A DNA stretch of 40,963 nt, from the NCBI GenBank assembly GCA_948433885.1, contig CAOJEC010000007.1:1-40963 (forward strand), written 5' to 3'. Shown here in pieces: positions 22,907 to 31,690 of the stretch; position 1 is the first letter of the stretch, and the number at the start of each line of letters is the position of its first letter. The notes beneath the pieces were generated by a model, which did no database searches, was not told the DNA's origin, and saw only the letters and a list, made by a program, of their open reading frames with translations. This DNA is from an uncultured bacterium. Its GTDB lineage: Bacteria; Bacillota_I; Bacilli_A; RF39; UBA660. The position numbers and the translations under genes were made by a program.

Positions 22907-23809
22907 TTATTTATTCAATGCTTCGATCAATTCTTCTTTTTTCATCGAACTAGCACCACTTACTTCAGCTTCTTTTGCCATTTCGCGTAGTTCGGCTACA
23001 GTCTTTTTAGAAAGATCGCCATTCTCTTTGACTTCGGTGTTATTTTCCTTAGCATCTTCACGATGTGCTCTTCCTTGTCCACCTTCTTTACCTTCAGATT
23101 TTTCTTCAGTAATATAGTCGACTATAGGGAGATTTTTACCTTCACAAATAGCGTTGTTCATTACACCCAAGACAACTTTTACAGAACGTACTGCATCGTC
23201 ATTACCAGGTACAACGAAATCTACATCGTCAGGATCGCAGTTCGTATCTACCAAACCGAATACTGGAATGTTGAGCTTTCTTGCTTCTCTTATCGCATTG
23301 ATTTCCTTCTTAGGATCTACGATTATCATAGCATCTGGAAGTTTTTCCATGTCGCGAATACCGCATAAAACTTTGTTCAATTTTTCGTATTCTTTTTTGA
23401 TACCGATTACTTCTTTTTTAGGAAGCAAGTCGAAAGTACCATCTTCTTCCATCTTCTCGATTTCTGAAAGTCTTCTGACTCTCTTTCTGATAGTACGGAA
23501 GTTTGTCAAAGTACCACCTAGCCATCTCTCCGTAACATAGAAAGATTCACTTCTGATAGCTTCTTCTTTGGAAACTTCACTCGCCTGCTTCTTAGTGCCG
23601 ACGAATAAGAATTTTCCTCCATTTTCACTTATTTTTTTGAGTTCTTCGTATGCATTTTCCAAGCATGCGACAGTTTTTTCGAGGTCGATGATGTAAATAT
23701 CATCTCTCGCAGTAAAGATATATTCCTTCATTTTAGGATTCCATCTTTTAGTTTGATGTCCAAAATGAACACCTGCTTCTAATAAATTATTCATAGAAAC
23801 AACAGCCAT
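22907..23809 (-). CDS. rpsB: 30S ribosomal protein S2 with a C-terminal Rho_N/SAP-like extension
   Basis: The first 230 residues are a standard S2: [20 protein letters not shown] at the start, [31 protein letters not shown], and [12 protein letters not shown]. Usual length is about 230-260; this protein has 300. After a charged Gly/Glu/Lys linker, the last 36 residues ([20 protein letters not shown] then [12 protein letters not shown]) match the helix-extended-helix of Rho_N/SAP domains, which bind nucleic acid. The gene is led by a structured 5' region and a good promoter, with GAAGGAGG before the ATG. Confidence 0.95.
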   Translation of the reverse strand: MAVVSMNNLLEAGVHFGHQTKRWNPKMKEYIFTARDDIYIIDLEKTVACLENAYEELKKISENGGKFLFVGTKKQASEVSKEEAIRSESFYVTERWLGGTLTNFRTIRKRVRRLSEIEKMEEDGTFDLLPKKEVIGIKKEYEKLNKVLCGIRDMEKLPDAMIIVDPKKEINAIREARKLNIPVFGLVDTNCDPDDVDFVVPGNDDAVRSVKVVLGVMNNAICEGKNLPIVDYITEEKSEGKEGGQGRAHREDAKENNTEVKENGDLSKKTVAELREMAKEAEVSGASSMKKEELIEALNK

Positions 23810-23811
23810 AT

Positions 23812-23922
23812 TTTTTTTCCTCCTTCGTTATTACATCCCAATATTTCGTAATATGACAACCCTGGCTAAGGGTCACTGGCCACAAAAATTCATATTGGTG
23901 TCTATTTGGCTTTAAAGCCACC
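23812..23922 (-). promoter_or_regulatory. structured leader of rpsB-tsf
   Basis: The minus-strand leader can form GGCTTTAAAGCC, an ATATTGGTG/CACCAATAT stem around it if transcription starts early enough, an ACCCT/AGGGT hairpin, and ATTAC/GTAAT just before the ribosome binding site. This may be an autoregulatory leader bound by S2, but no known consensus was recognised. Confidence 0.45.
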
Positions 23923-23925
23923 AAT

Positions 23926-23954
23926 ATCATAACAAAAAAAACCTTTAAAAACAA
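23926..23954 (-). promoter_or_regulatory. promoter of rpsB-tsf
   Basis: On the minus strand TTGTTT, a 17-base spacer and TATGAT are found, giving a leader of about 110 bases. Confidence 0.65.
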
Positions 23955-24148
23955 GTCTTTCCGTACAAAAAAACGTTCGACAAATAACTAAAAAAATTTT
24001 TAAAAAGTCTCTTTTATCCGTACGTTTGTTCGTTTTTTCGTCCAGAATGAAAAAATAAATGAGAAAAATCGAAACTCGTCGGTAGAATAATAGTAGAGGG
24101 TCTAAAAAACTCTCTGTGAAAAATTAAATCAGAAAGGAGGTGTAAAAC

Positions 24149-25090
24149 TTGGCTGAATGTAAATATGTGTCCTCTGAATCTCTTCATCAGAACTCTCGCT
24201 TCTTGTACCTCAAAGATATTTACGCTACTAAAATCTTGAGCGACGAGCGAAATAGAGATTATCTACTGAAAGTGATATCTGCTGCGACTGGTCTCGACTT
24301 AGATCCCGACTCTTTCGATGTCGTCAGCACTAGATTGGGTCTTTCTAATGGCTTAGTCAACAACATCGCAGATATAGTCGTAAAAGATGATCATTCGTAC
24401 TACAATGTCGAGATCAACTACTCTCACAATCCGATTACCGATTTCAAGAACATGTGCTACATTTGTGAACTCTTCTTGAGACAACTCAAAAGTAAAACTC
24501 CCAAAGTATATTCCAAAATCAAAAAAGTATTGCAAATAAATATAAACGGCTACGATCGCTTTTCACAAGGTAAATTCATCTACACTTCTCACATAAGTGA
24601 AGATGCCCTACATCAAATTAGAAACGATTGTTTGAAAATAGTCGATATTAATCTAGATTTTTTGGCTGAAATGAATTACAATAATCTCGAGAAATATGAA
24701 AGTGACAGTTTGGAAAGATTGTTATACGTATTCGTATGCAACAACAAAGATGTCTTAGACAAAGTATACGTGGGTGATGAGATAATGGAAAAAGTGAAAG
24801 ACCAACTTTACGATTTAGATGAAAATTTGGATAACTACTTATTCTACGACAGAGAAGAGTACATGAAAGAATCCTTATACAGTACAGGATTAGTCGATGG
24901 TGAGGCCAAAGGTCGCGAAGAGGGTCGTGAAGAAGGTTTTGAACAAGGCGAACTAGTTGGACAGCGAAAAATCATCACACCAATGCTCGAGAAGATGACA
25001 ATCGAAGAAGTGAGCAAACTCACAAAATTGTCAATTGAAGAAATCAAAAAAATAGTCATTTCTTCGAAAGACGAAGAAGAACACTCCTGA
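24149..25090 (+). CDS. Rpn family / PD-(D/E)XK nuclease transposase-like protein
   Basis: The 313-residue protein fits the Rpn/PDDEXK_2 family. The nuclease core shows ADIVVKDDHSYYNVEINYS with Asp75, Glu88 and Asn90 of the D...ExN catalytic pattern, preceded by RFLYLKDIYATKIL and DRDYLLK-like segments. The C-terminus has the usual low-complexity EAKGREEGREEGFEQGE repeat and a helical tail. Rpn proteins are DNA endonucleases that promote RecA-independent recombination; newer work links some to phage defence. The lysine usual in ExK is replaced by Asn, which is common in this family. The start is TTG, backed by AGAAAGGAGGTG seven bases upstream. It is a single plus-strand gene between minus-strand units. 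Confidence 0.85.
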   Translation: MAECKYVSSESLHQNSRFLYLKDIYATKILSDERNRDYLLKVISAATGLDLDPDSFDVVSTRLGLSNGLVNNIADIVVKDDHSYYNVEINYSHNPITDFKNMCYICELFLRQLKSKTPKVYSKIKKVLQININGYDRFSQGKFIYTSHISEDALHQIRNDCLKIVDINLDFLAEMNYNNLEKYESDSLERLLYVFVCNNKDVLDKVYVGDEIMEKVKDQLYDLDENLDNYLFYDREEYMKESLYSTGLVDGEAKGREEGREEGFEQGELVGQRKIITPMLEKMTIEEVSKLTKLSIEEIKKIVISSKDEEEHS

Positions 25091-25106
25091 GCGTTTCTTC
25101 TTTTTA
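25070..25106 (+). terminator. terminator overlapping the end of the Rpn-family gene
   Basis: AAGAAGAAC and GTTTCTTCTT pair with one bulge around the stop codon region and lead into TTTTTATTTT. Confidence 0.55.
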
Positions 25107-25140
25107 TTTTATCAAAAAAGTCTTCGAGACATTCCCGAAA
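25104..25140 (-). terminator. terminator after the rhomboid gene
   Basis: On the minus strand AAAGTTTTCG and CGAAGACTTT pair and are followed by TTTTTT, facing the terminator of the Rpn-family gene. Confidence 0.6.
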
Positions 25141-25153
25141 ACTTTTATTAAAT

Positions 25154-26299
25154 TCATGCTAAAAATAACAAATAACTCAAAAAACCAAGAGAAATCAACG
25201 AACAAATGGTTCCATTGATCGTATCTTGCAAGGAAGAACGATTTTTGATACCTACGGCCATTGTCATAAATAACCCTCCGACTAGTCCACCTATATGTCC
25301 GGCATTATCGATGTTGGTAAACATGAATCCTACCATCAAATTCAAAACGATCAAAGGAATAATCTGAGTTTTCAAAGCATTATCCAAATAAAGTCTATAA
25401 TGATAACCGAAATAAAGAAGTGCTCCCATCAATCCGAATATTGCGCCACTCGCCCCTAAAGCCCAACCAAAAGGGCCGTTGACGAGACAAGAAAGTAAAT
25501 TTCCTAATATCATACTGAAGAAATATATTGCTAAAAATTTACTTTTACCTAAATATGACTCCAACTGTTCCCCTATGACATGCAAAGAATACATGTTCAT
25601 GATAAGATGAAATATATTCGCATGCATGAAGCCTGCTGTAATCAAACGATAAATACCACCATGCTGAACGTAAGTCTTGTTGAGTGCCAAGGCCGTGAAC
25701 AAATCGAACTTGCCAGTAATCGCTCCCACCGAAGATGCAATGAAGAGTAAAACGTTGAGAACGATCAAAAATTTGGTCACTAGTCCATCTTTTCTTTTGA
25801 ATATTCGCTCGTATTCTTCATTATCTTTGGCAGTTTTCTGATTTATGTCGTTCGTTATGTTGATGACAAACTCCAATCCATCTTTGGAATCGACAATTTT
25901 GTCTTTCAAGTCCGGAAACATTCCGTTCAATTCTTTATTTTTAGCCAAATTCTCATTTTCTTTTAAAAAGATACAATCTATATTCTTTCCGCCTTTATGA
26001 TCGACCATTATACCAGAATCCAAAAGTATGTTCAAAGTGTTCAAAGAAAAACTCAAAGTTCTTTTCTTGACTTGTTTAGCAATATTTTTTATTTTGAACA
26101 AATCGAAATCCAATTGTTCATTATTGTGAACGTGATTGCCATTTATACGAACTATTTTATAAGCTGCATCGGTATTTTCGAGCCAAATTTCATTGTGGGC
26201 ACCACGCACGACTATAGGCGTATAATTTTCTACAGTGATGAAATAATGTGCCAATTGCATCAAAAGTTGATCTTTTTTATCGACTTTCGCATTTTTCAT
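25154..26299 (-). CDS. rhomboid family intramembrane serine protease
   Basis: The 381-residue protein has a cytoplasmic N-terminal domain of about 180 residues and a rhomboid core of six to seven membrane helices. Motifs: GFMHANIFHLIMNMYSL in the helix 2 region, the catalytic serine in GASGAIFGLMG, and the catalytic histidine in NAGHIGGLVGG. This is the layout of Bacillus GluP (YqgP), which cleaves membrane substrates and takes part in membrane protein quality control. The TPR repeats of GluP are not obvious here. It has a consensus promoter and AGAGGAG before the ATG, and forms a single-gene unit. Confidence 0.92.
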   Translation of the reverse strand: MKNAKVDKKDQLLMQLAHYFITVENYTPIVVRGAHNEIWLENTDAAYKIVRINGNHVHNNEQLDFDLFKIKNIAKQVKKRTLSFSLNTLNILLDSGIMVDHKGGKNIDCIFLKENENLAKNKELNGMFPDLKDKIVDSKDGLEFVINITNDINQKTAKDNEEYERIFKRKDGLVTKFLIVLNVLLFIASSVGAITGKFDLFTALALNKTYVQHGGIYRLITAGFMHANIFHLIMNMYSLHVIGEQLESYLGKSKFLAIYFFSMILGNLLSCLVNGPFGWALGASGAIFGLMGALLYFGYHYRLYLDNALKTQIIPLIVLNLMVGFMFTNIDNAGHIGGLVGGLFMTMAVGIKNRSSLQDTINGTICSLISLGFLSYLLFLA

Positions 26300-26326
26300 T
26301 GCAACACTCCTCTTTCCGTAACATAT

Positions 26327-26355
26327 ATTTTATAATAATTTACCCTACTTGTAAA
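26327..26355 (-). promoter_or_regulatory. promoter of the rhomboid gene
   Basis: On the minus strand TTTACA, a 17-base spacer and TAAAAT precede the start codon by about 28 bases. Confidence 0.65.
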
Positions 26356-26379
26356 GCACTCCAAATTCGAAACATGTAA

Positions 26380-26415
26380 AGAAAAAAGAGAAAAACTCAA
26401 CTATTTCTCTTCTTC
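26380..26415 (-). terminator. terminator of the thrS-yceD-rpmF unit
   Basis: On the minus strand AGAGAAA and TTTTCTCT pair across the rpmF stop codon and lead into TTTTTT. Confidence 0.65.
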
Positions 26416-26598
26416 TTGTGTTTCAGCCATTGCGATAACTTCTTTGTTTTTATAATGACCACATTCAGTACAAACTCTATGTGGCTTCAATGAGGCACCA
26501 CAATTAGGACAAGTCGTCATTCCAGGTAAAGACTTTTTGAGATGTGTACGACGCATTCTCTTCTTCGTTTTACTTGTTCTTCTAAATGGAACTGCCAT
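26401..26598 (-). CDS. rpmF: 50S ribosomal protein L32
   Basis: The 65-residue protein starts [17 protein letters not shown], the usual L32 beginning, and has four cysteines (30, 33, 43, 46) in CPNC...CTEC, the zinc-binding form. A short acidic tail (ETQEEEK) extends past the usual end. It follows yceD by 20 bases, the conserved bacterial pairing, and shares its transcript with thrS upstream. GGAGGAAAG precedes the ATG. Confidence 0.97.
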   Translation of the reverse strand: MAVPFRRTSKTKKRMRRTHLKKSLPGMTTCPNCGASLKPHRVCTECGHYKNKEVIAMAETQEEEK

Positions 26599-26618
26599 AG
26601 TTCTTTCCTCCTTTTATC

Positions 26619-27029
26619 TTACTCAACATCGAGTACTTCCCAACCTTCGCCTTTGGTACTGATGAACTCATCATCCGAGTTGACCGCGCGAATGGGAATT
26701 TCCAGTAATATATTCTCCCATAATATTGGCAAAATATCAAGTGAATTTACGCTTTTTTTATAATTCTCCACCAAATTCGTCACAAAATCGTCGTATTTTA
26801 TATCCAACTGACAAGGAACATCCGAACAATTCACAGCACTTTCGAGAATTATAGTTCCTTTTAACTCGAAAGCAATTTCATAATCCGGAGTTCCATTGTC
26901 GATGATGTGACCTTTGCAAACTAAATTTTCGAATCCTTTTATATCTTCGTGTTCATATCCTTCGAAATTGGGCTCCCCTTCGAAGTCCACACGACCTTTG
27001 GTATTAAGTGCGATTAAATCGACCTCCAT
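26619..27029 (-). CDS. yceD: YceD/DUF177 family protein
   Basis: The 136-residue protein matches DUF177: the central strand pattern with GTIILESAVNCSDVPCQLDIKYDDF, where the family has a CxRCLxPv segment, here reduced to CSDVPC, and the acidic C-terminal LEIPIRAVNSDDEF. YceD homologues are found directly before rpmF in most bacteria and in plants act in 23S rRNA accumulation. The gene begins seven bases after thrS, so it belongs to the T-box-controlled transcript. Confidence 0.85.
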   Translation of the reverse strand: MEVDLIALNTKGRVDFEGEPNFEGYEHEDIKGFENLVCKGHIIDNGTPDYEIAFELKGTIILESAVNCSDVPCQLDIKYDDFVTNLVENYKKSVNSLDILPILWENILLEIPIRAVNSDDEFISTKGEGWEVLDVE

Positions 27030-27036
27030 GTGACAC

Positions 27037-28773
27037 CTACTTTCTCAAAAGTTCGACTAACTCTTCGAAAGATACAGTTGTCGTTTCTCTAGAACCAATT
27101 TGACGGTAACTGACTGTCGAATCGGCTACTTCTCCATCTCCCAAGATCAAAGTGACAGGAACTTTTCGTACTTGACTCTCTCTCATTCTATATGATAACT
27201 TTTCATTTCTATCGTCCAATTCTACTCTAAATCCTGCTTCCTCTAGACGCTTTTTAATTTTTTCACTGTATTTTAAATGATATTCGGGATTGACAGGAAT
27301 GATGTACACCTGCGTCGGAGCGAGCCAAATCGGCAAGACTCCTTTTGTTTCTTCCAATAAGAATGCTACAAATCTATCCAATGATCCCAAAATTGCCCTG
27401 TGAATGACGACAGGTCGTTCTTTTTTTCCTTCTTCATTTACATATTCCAATTCGAATCTCTCGGGCAATTGATAATCCAATTGAACTGTCGACAAAGTGA
27501 CGTCGTGCCCTATTGCACTTTTGACTTGTACGTCTATCTTCGGTCCATAGAAGGCTGCTTCCCCTTCTGCTTCGTAGTACTCTGCTCCACTTTTTTTCAA
27601 AATTTTTCGAAGAGCAGCTTCACTTTTCTCCCAAAGCTCGTCGTTGCCGAAGTATTTGTCGGTGTTGACGTCATCTCTCAAAGACAATCTGAATTTGTAG
27701 TTCTCAAAACCGAAATCTTTGTAAACATCGAGTATCAAATTGATGACACCTTCGATCTCACTTTCGATTTGATCGGGAGTACAAAATATATGAGAATCGT
27801 TTTGAGTAAACGCTCTCGTTCTCTCTATTCCACAACATGCACCACTAGCTTCGTATCTGAAGTCGTTCGCAATCTCGGCCAAACGAAGTGGTAAATCTCT
27901 ATAAGAATGCAAAAAATTTTTATATATCATCATATGATGAGGACAGTTCATCGGACGAAGTACATACGATTCATTGTCGAGTTCCATCTTAGGAAACATA
28001 TCTTCTTTATAATGATCCCAATGTCCACTCGTTTTGTACAAATCGACATTTCCCAAAGAAGGAGTCATGACATGTTTGTAACCGAGTTTCATTTCCTTTT
28101 CGGTAATATACTCTACCAAAGCATGTCTCACGATGAAACCATTAGGTAACCACATAGGAAGTCCTTTACCGACCAAATCGGCAAACATGAATATCCCCAA
28201 ATCTTTACCCAATTTGCGGTGATCTCTTTCTTTCGCTTCCTCTAGTTCGGCCAAATGTGCATCCAACTCTTCCTTCGTAGGAAAGCATACACCGTATATT
28301 CTTTGTAGAACTTTATTATTCGCGTCACCTTTCCAATAAGCACCACTGAACTTTATGAGTTTGAAGTTCTTGAGTTCTTTCGTAGAATTGACATGAGGTC
28401 CGCGGCAAAGATCGGTAAAGTCTCCTTGTGTATAGCAACTGATGACTCCTTCACTTTCGTCCATTCTAGAAATCAAATCCAATTTATATTCGTCATCTTC
28501 GAACATTTTCAATGCTTCTTCTTTGGAGATCTCCTTGCGAACGATATATTTATCGGCCTTGGCACACTTTTTCATTTCCGACTCGATCGCCTGTATATCC
28601 TCATCGGTAATCGACTTATCGCCCAAATCTATGTCGTAGTAAAAACCTTCTTCGACTACAGGTCCAACCCAAAATTTGGCTTGTGGATACAAGTGCTTCA
28701 CTGCCTGCGCGAGCAAATGTGCACAGCTGTGATTCAAAACGTTGAGTTCTTTTTCCTCTTTAAAATTTCTCAT
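27037..28773 (-). CDS. thrS: threonyl-tRNA synthetase lacking the TGS domain
   Basis: The 578-residue enzyme has the editing domain at its very start (HSCAHLLAQAVKHLYP and DLCRGPHV give the HxxxH and CxxxH metal/editing residues), then the class II catalytic core (MNCPHHMMIYKN with the zinc-binding Cys, FRYEASGACCGIERTRAFTQ as motif 2, and GSLDRFVAFLLEE as motif 3) and an anticodon-binding domain. Usual length is about 640; the N-terminal TGS domain of about 60 residues is missing. The start is firm: AGAGGAAA lies just before the ATG and the T-box terminator precedes it. It charges tRNA-Thr and is followed by yceD and rpmF. Confidence 0.96.
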   Translation of the reverse strand: MRNFKEEKELNVLNHSCAHLLAQAVKHLYPQAKFWVGPVVEEGFYYDIDLGDKSITDEDIQAIESEMKKCAKADKYIVRKEISKEEALKMFEDDEYKLDLISRMDESEGVISCYTQGDFTDLCRGPHVNSTKELKNFKLIKFSGAYWKGDANNKVLQRIYGVCFPTKEELDAHLAELEEAKERDHRKLGKDLGIFMFADLVGKGLPMWLPNGFIVRHALVEYITEKEMKLGYKHVMTPSLGNVDLYKTSGHWDHYKEDMFPKMELDNESYVLRPMNCPHHMMIYKNFLHSYRDLPLRLAEIANDFRYEASGACCGIERTRAFTQNDSHIFCTPDQIESEIEGVINLILDVYKDFGFENYKFRLSLRDDVNTDKYFGNDELWEKSEAALRKILKKSGAEYYEAEGEAAFYGPKIDVQVKSAIGHDVTLSTVQLDYQLPERFELEYVNEEGKKERPVVIHRAILGSLDRFVAFLLEETKGVLPIWLAPTQVYIIPVNPEYHLKYSEKIKKRLEEAGFRVELDDRNEKLSYRMRESQVRKVPVTLILGDGEVADSTVSYRQIGSRETTTVSFEELVELLRK

Positions 28774-28795
28774 ACTTTTCCTCTTTTCTAAAATT

Positions 28796-28998
28796 AAAAG
28801 GAATGGTCTCTAGGAGTGCATAAAAGCACGGTACCATCCCTATATTTCTCTCTAATACCCTGTAACGCGAGTAAAACGTAGCCTATTGGCTCTCTCCGAA
28901 AGTAGTAATCGCTCACCATTCAGTTCGACTTTTCACCATGTAGTCGAATCTCTTTTGTTTCTGAAACGATGTGAGAATCGTGTCTTTCATCAATAATT
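28796..28998 (-). promoter_or_regulatory. T-box riboswitch of thrS
   Basis: The minus-strand leader has the T-box sequence AGGGATGGTACCGTG (28827-28841), an AGAGATTCGACT...AGTCGAA apical stem carrying GGTGAAA, and a terminator whose arms GGGATGGT and ACCATTCC pair before TTTT. The likely specifier is ACT (threonine), read at 28904-28906 next to the GAAAG/CTTTC base of stem I. Uncharged tRNA-Thr would stabilise the antiterminator and allow thrS expression. Confidence 0.92.
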
Positions 28999-29007
28999 TA
29001 TATAGAA

Positions 29008-29036
29008 ATTCTATCATATTTCGAACGTTTTAGCAA
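29008..29036 (-). promoter_or_regulatory. promoter of the T-box/thrS operon
   Basis: On the minus strand TTGCTA, a 17-base spacer and TAGAAT stand just before the T-box leader. Confidence 0.65.
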
Positions 29037-29050
29037 TAGTTCATCGCGAA

Positions 29051-31588
29051 CTATTTTTTTAGTCTATTTTTGAGTTCGTAGAGAAGATCTAGGGCATCCT
29101 TAGGTCTCAGTGCATCCACGTCCAATTTTTCGACGATTTTCTCGACCTCACTAATGGATCTAGGAGTAAAATCGAAACTGATCTGATCGGATGGTTTCTC
29201 GCTTTTGACATTGCCATTTTGTTTCTCGTAACTTCTCAAAACATCTTCCGCTCTTCGAATCAAATCGTCGGGCATCCCCGCCAACTTTGCTACATGTATA
29301 CCATAACTTTTATCGACAGGACCATCTTCTACTTTGTGCAAAAAGTATACTTTTCCATCTTCTTCTTTTGCACTGACATGGACATTTTTGATCGTCGGAA
29401 TCTCTTCTGCCAACTCCGTCAATTCGTGATAGTGAGTCGAGAAAACCGTTTTGCATCTTATGTTGGCGTCGACGTACTCCAAAATAGATTTTGCCAAACT
29501 CATCCCATCGTAAGTAGCCGTTCCTCTTCCCAATTCGTCGAACAATATGAGACTCTTCTCGGTCGCATTTTGAATGGCATTGTTGGCTTCCTTCATCTCG
29601 ACCATGAATGTACTTTCTCCACTCACCAAATCGTCACTTGCACCTATACGCGTAAATATCTTGTCAAATACGGGAAGTTCAGCTTTTAAAGCGGGGACAA
29701 AAGATCCCATTTGAGCTAACACGACGATTATGGCTAATTCTCTCATATAAGTACTTTTACCACTCATATTTGGCCCTGTAATGAGCAAAGTAGTCGTATT
29801 CTCATCCATCACGACATCGTTTGGAACGTACTCTTTGTCGCTGACATATTCGACAACCGGATGTCTACCCGACACAATATTTACGAACTTGGAATCGTTC
29901 AACCTAGGACGCACGAGTTTCAGTTCTTCACTTGCCACGGATAATGCGACCAAAGCATCGATCTCACTTAGCATTCCTGCCATTCGAATTAGACCTTCAC
30001 ACCGTTCACGTACCGCATTGCGTACTTCTAAGAATAAGACATATTCCAACTCGATGATCTTCTCTTCAGCAGACAAGATCATGCTTTCTTTCTCTTTGAG
30101 TTCGGGACTGACGTATCGCTCGGCATTGACGAGTGTCTGCTTTCTGATCCATCCATACTCGTCTTTTATTTTGCTCTTGTTGGCATTTGTAACTTCGATG
30201 AAATAACCGAAGACCTTTGTATAGCCGACCTTCAAGTTGTTGATACCCGTCAACTCTCGAGCCTGTTCCTCGATCGAATTTATGAAATCCTTGCCACCTC
30301 GACGAATATCTTTGAGTTCATCTAGTTCACTGTTGTAGCCGTCTTTGATCAAAGATCCTTCCTTGATGCTTATAGGTGCTTCCTCATAAATCGAACGAGT
30401 TATCAAGTCGTACAATTCTTCAAAACAGTCTATCTCATAAGCAAATTCCAATTCGTGACAAAGTCTCTTTATATCAGGCAAGACTTTCAAAGAGTTAGCC
30501 AATTGCAACAAATCGCGCGCATTCGCATTACCAGCCGACACCTTTCCACACAATCTTTCTATGTCGTAGACCTCGTAAAGATAGTTTGCCAACTCGCTTC
30601 TTTGTAAAAAACAATCTCGGAGTCTGTCAATCTTGTCGTATCTTGCTTCGATCTTGTCTTTACTTCTAAGTGGTTTCAGCATCCACGATTTTAATCTTCG
30701 CGACCCCATAGCAGTCTTACATTTGTCTATCAACCAAATAAGAGAATTTTGTCTTTCTTTGAGCCTCAAAGTTTCGAACAATTCCAAATTTCTGATCGTG
30801 TGCACATCCATACTCAAGTACTCATCATCATCTAACACATTGACCTTTTTAAAGTGATCGATACTTTTTAATTCACGAACCGATAAATAATATAAAATGT
30901 GCTTCAATCCTGTAATTGTTTTGAGATCCAATCCTTCTACTTCGAAAGGAAGTTCTCCTTCGAAAAGCTCATCGAATACAGTTACATCTATACTGTACAT
31001 GTCTTTGAGGATGTGAATCAATTTATCTTCTACCGAACTGTTCACGACGATTTCTTTGAATCCGTTGTTCAAGACGACATTCAAAAGTCGCCCTTCTTCT
31101 TTATCGATCGTAACCGTGTTCAACTCTCCTGTAGAAATGTCGGCATATGCCACGACATAACTGAAAGGATATTCCAAAATACTTCCCAAATAGTTGAAAT
31201 CTTTATTATCCAAAAATTCCAAATCCGTGAGAGTTCCCTTACTTATTACTTCTATAACTTCTCTTTTGACCATTCCTTTAGATTCCTTAGAATCTTCCAT
31301 TTGTTCACAAATGGCCACCTTGAAACCTCTTTTGACGGCTTCTTGGATGTATCCTTTTATTGAATGATGTGGTGCACCACACATGGGAATTCTCTCCGAT
31401 AAACCAGCATTTTTTCCAGTCAAAGTGAGCCCCAATTCTCTACTTCCGATGAGTGCATCGTCGAAGAACATTTCATAAAAATCTCCCAATCGATAAAACA
31501 ACAATATACCCTCATAATTTTTCTTTATGTCGTAATATTGCTTCATCATCGGACTCAAATCTTCGTAGTTTACTTCGCTCATTTTCAT
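29051..31588 (-). CDS. mutS: DNA mismatch repair protein MutS
   Basis: The 845-residue protein has the N-terminal mismatch-binding domain with GDFYEMFFDDA, where the Phe-x-Glu pair contacts the mismatch, the connector, lever and clamp domains, and the ATPase with Walker A TGPNMSGKST near residue 604 followed by LFDELGRGTATYDG (Walker B) and FSTHYHEL. The far C-terminus carries the MutL/beta-clamp-interaction region. The start at 31588 is supported by GAGGT eight bases upstream; the longer frame from 31669 overlaps the terminator of the previous gene. The usual partner mutL is not next to it. Confidence 0.97.
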   Translation of the reverse strand: MKMSEVNYEDLSPMMKQYYDIKKNYEGILLFYRLGDFYEMFFDDALIGSRELGLTLTGKNAGLSERIPMCGAPHHSIKGYIQEAVKRGFKVAICEQMEDSKESKGMVKREVIEVISKGTLTDLEFLDNKDFNYLGSILEYPFSYVVAYADISTGELNTVTIDKEEGRLLNVVLNNGFKEIVVNSSVEDKLIHILKDMYSIDVTVFDELFEGELPFEVEGLDLKTITGLKHILYYLSVRELKSIDHFKKVNVLDDDEYLSMDVHTIRNLELFETLRLKERQNSLIWLIDKCKTAMGSRRLKSWMLKPLRSKDKIEARYDKIDRLRDCFLQRSELANYLYEVYDIERLCGKVSAGNANARDLLQLANSLKVLPDIKRLCHELEFAYEIDCFEELYDLITRSIYEEAPISIKEGSLIKDGYNSELDELKDIRRGGKDFINSIEEQARELTGINNLKVGYTKVFGYFIEVTNANKSKIKDEYGWIRKQTLVNAERYVSPELKEKESMILSAEEKIIELEYVLFLEVRNAVRERCEGLIRMAGMLSEIDALVALSVASEELKLVRPRLNDSKFVNIVSGRHPVVEYVSDKEYVPNDVVMDENTTTLLITGPNMSGKSTYMRELAIIVVLAQMGSFVPALKAELPVFDKIFTRIGASDDLVSGESTFMVEMKEANNAIQNATEKSLILFDELGRGTATYDGMSLAKSILEYVDANIRCKTVFSTHYHELTELAEEIPTIKNVHVSAKEEDGKVYFLHKVEDGPVDKSYGIHVAKLAGMPDDLIRRAEDVLRSYEKQNGNVKSEKPSDQISFDFTPRSISEVEKIVEKLDVDALRPKDALDLLYELKNRLKK

Positions 31589-31629
31589 AATATTTACCTC
31601 GTAGAGAGTATTATAATACAAAACTAATT

Positions 31630-31690
31630 TTAATAAAAGAAAAAAGTGACAGTCTCGCTCAATCGGCATTGAACTTCGCAGTCACTTTTC
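31630..31690 (-). terminator. terminator overlapping the end of the pseudopilin gene
   Basis: On the minus strand AAAAGTGAC and GTCACTTTTTT close a long hairpin that includes the last codons of the gene and the stop. Confidence 0.6.

Noticed and set aside
24149-25090. Rpn-family gene as an active insertion sequence
   Set aside because: No terminal inverted repeats or target duplications are visible; Rpn proteins usually are not in classic IS elements.
27400-27894. A 164-codon plus-strand frame inside thrS
   Set aside because: Shadow of the ThrRS catalytic core, with no ribosome site and biased composition.
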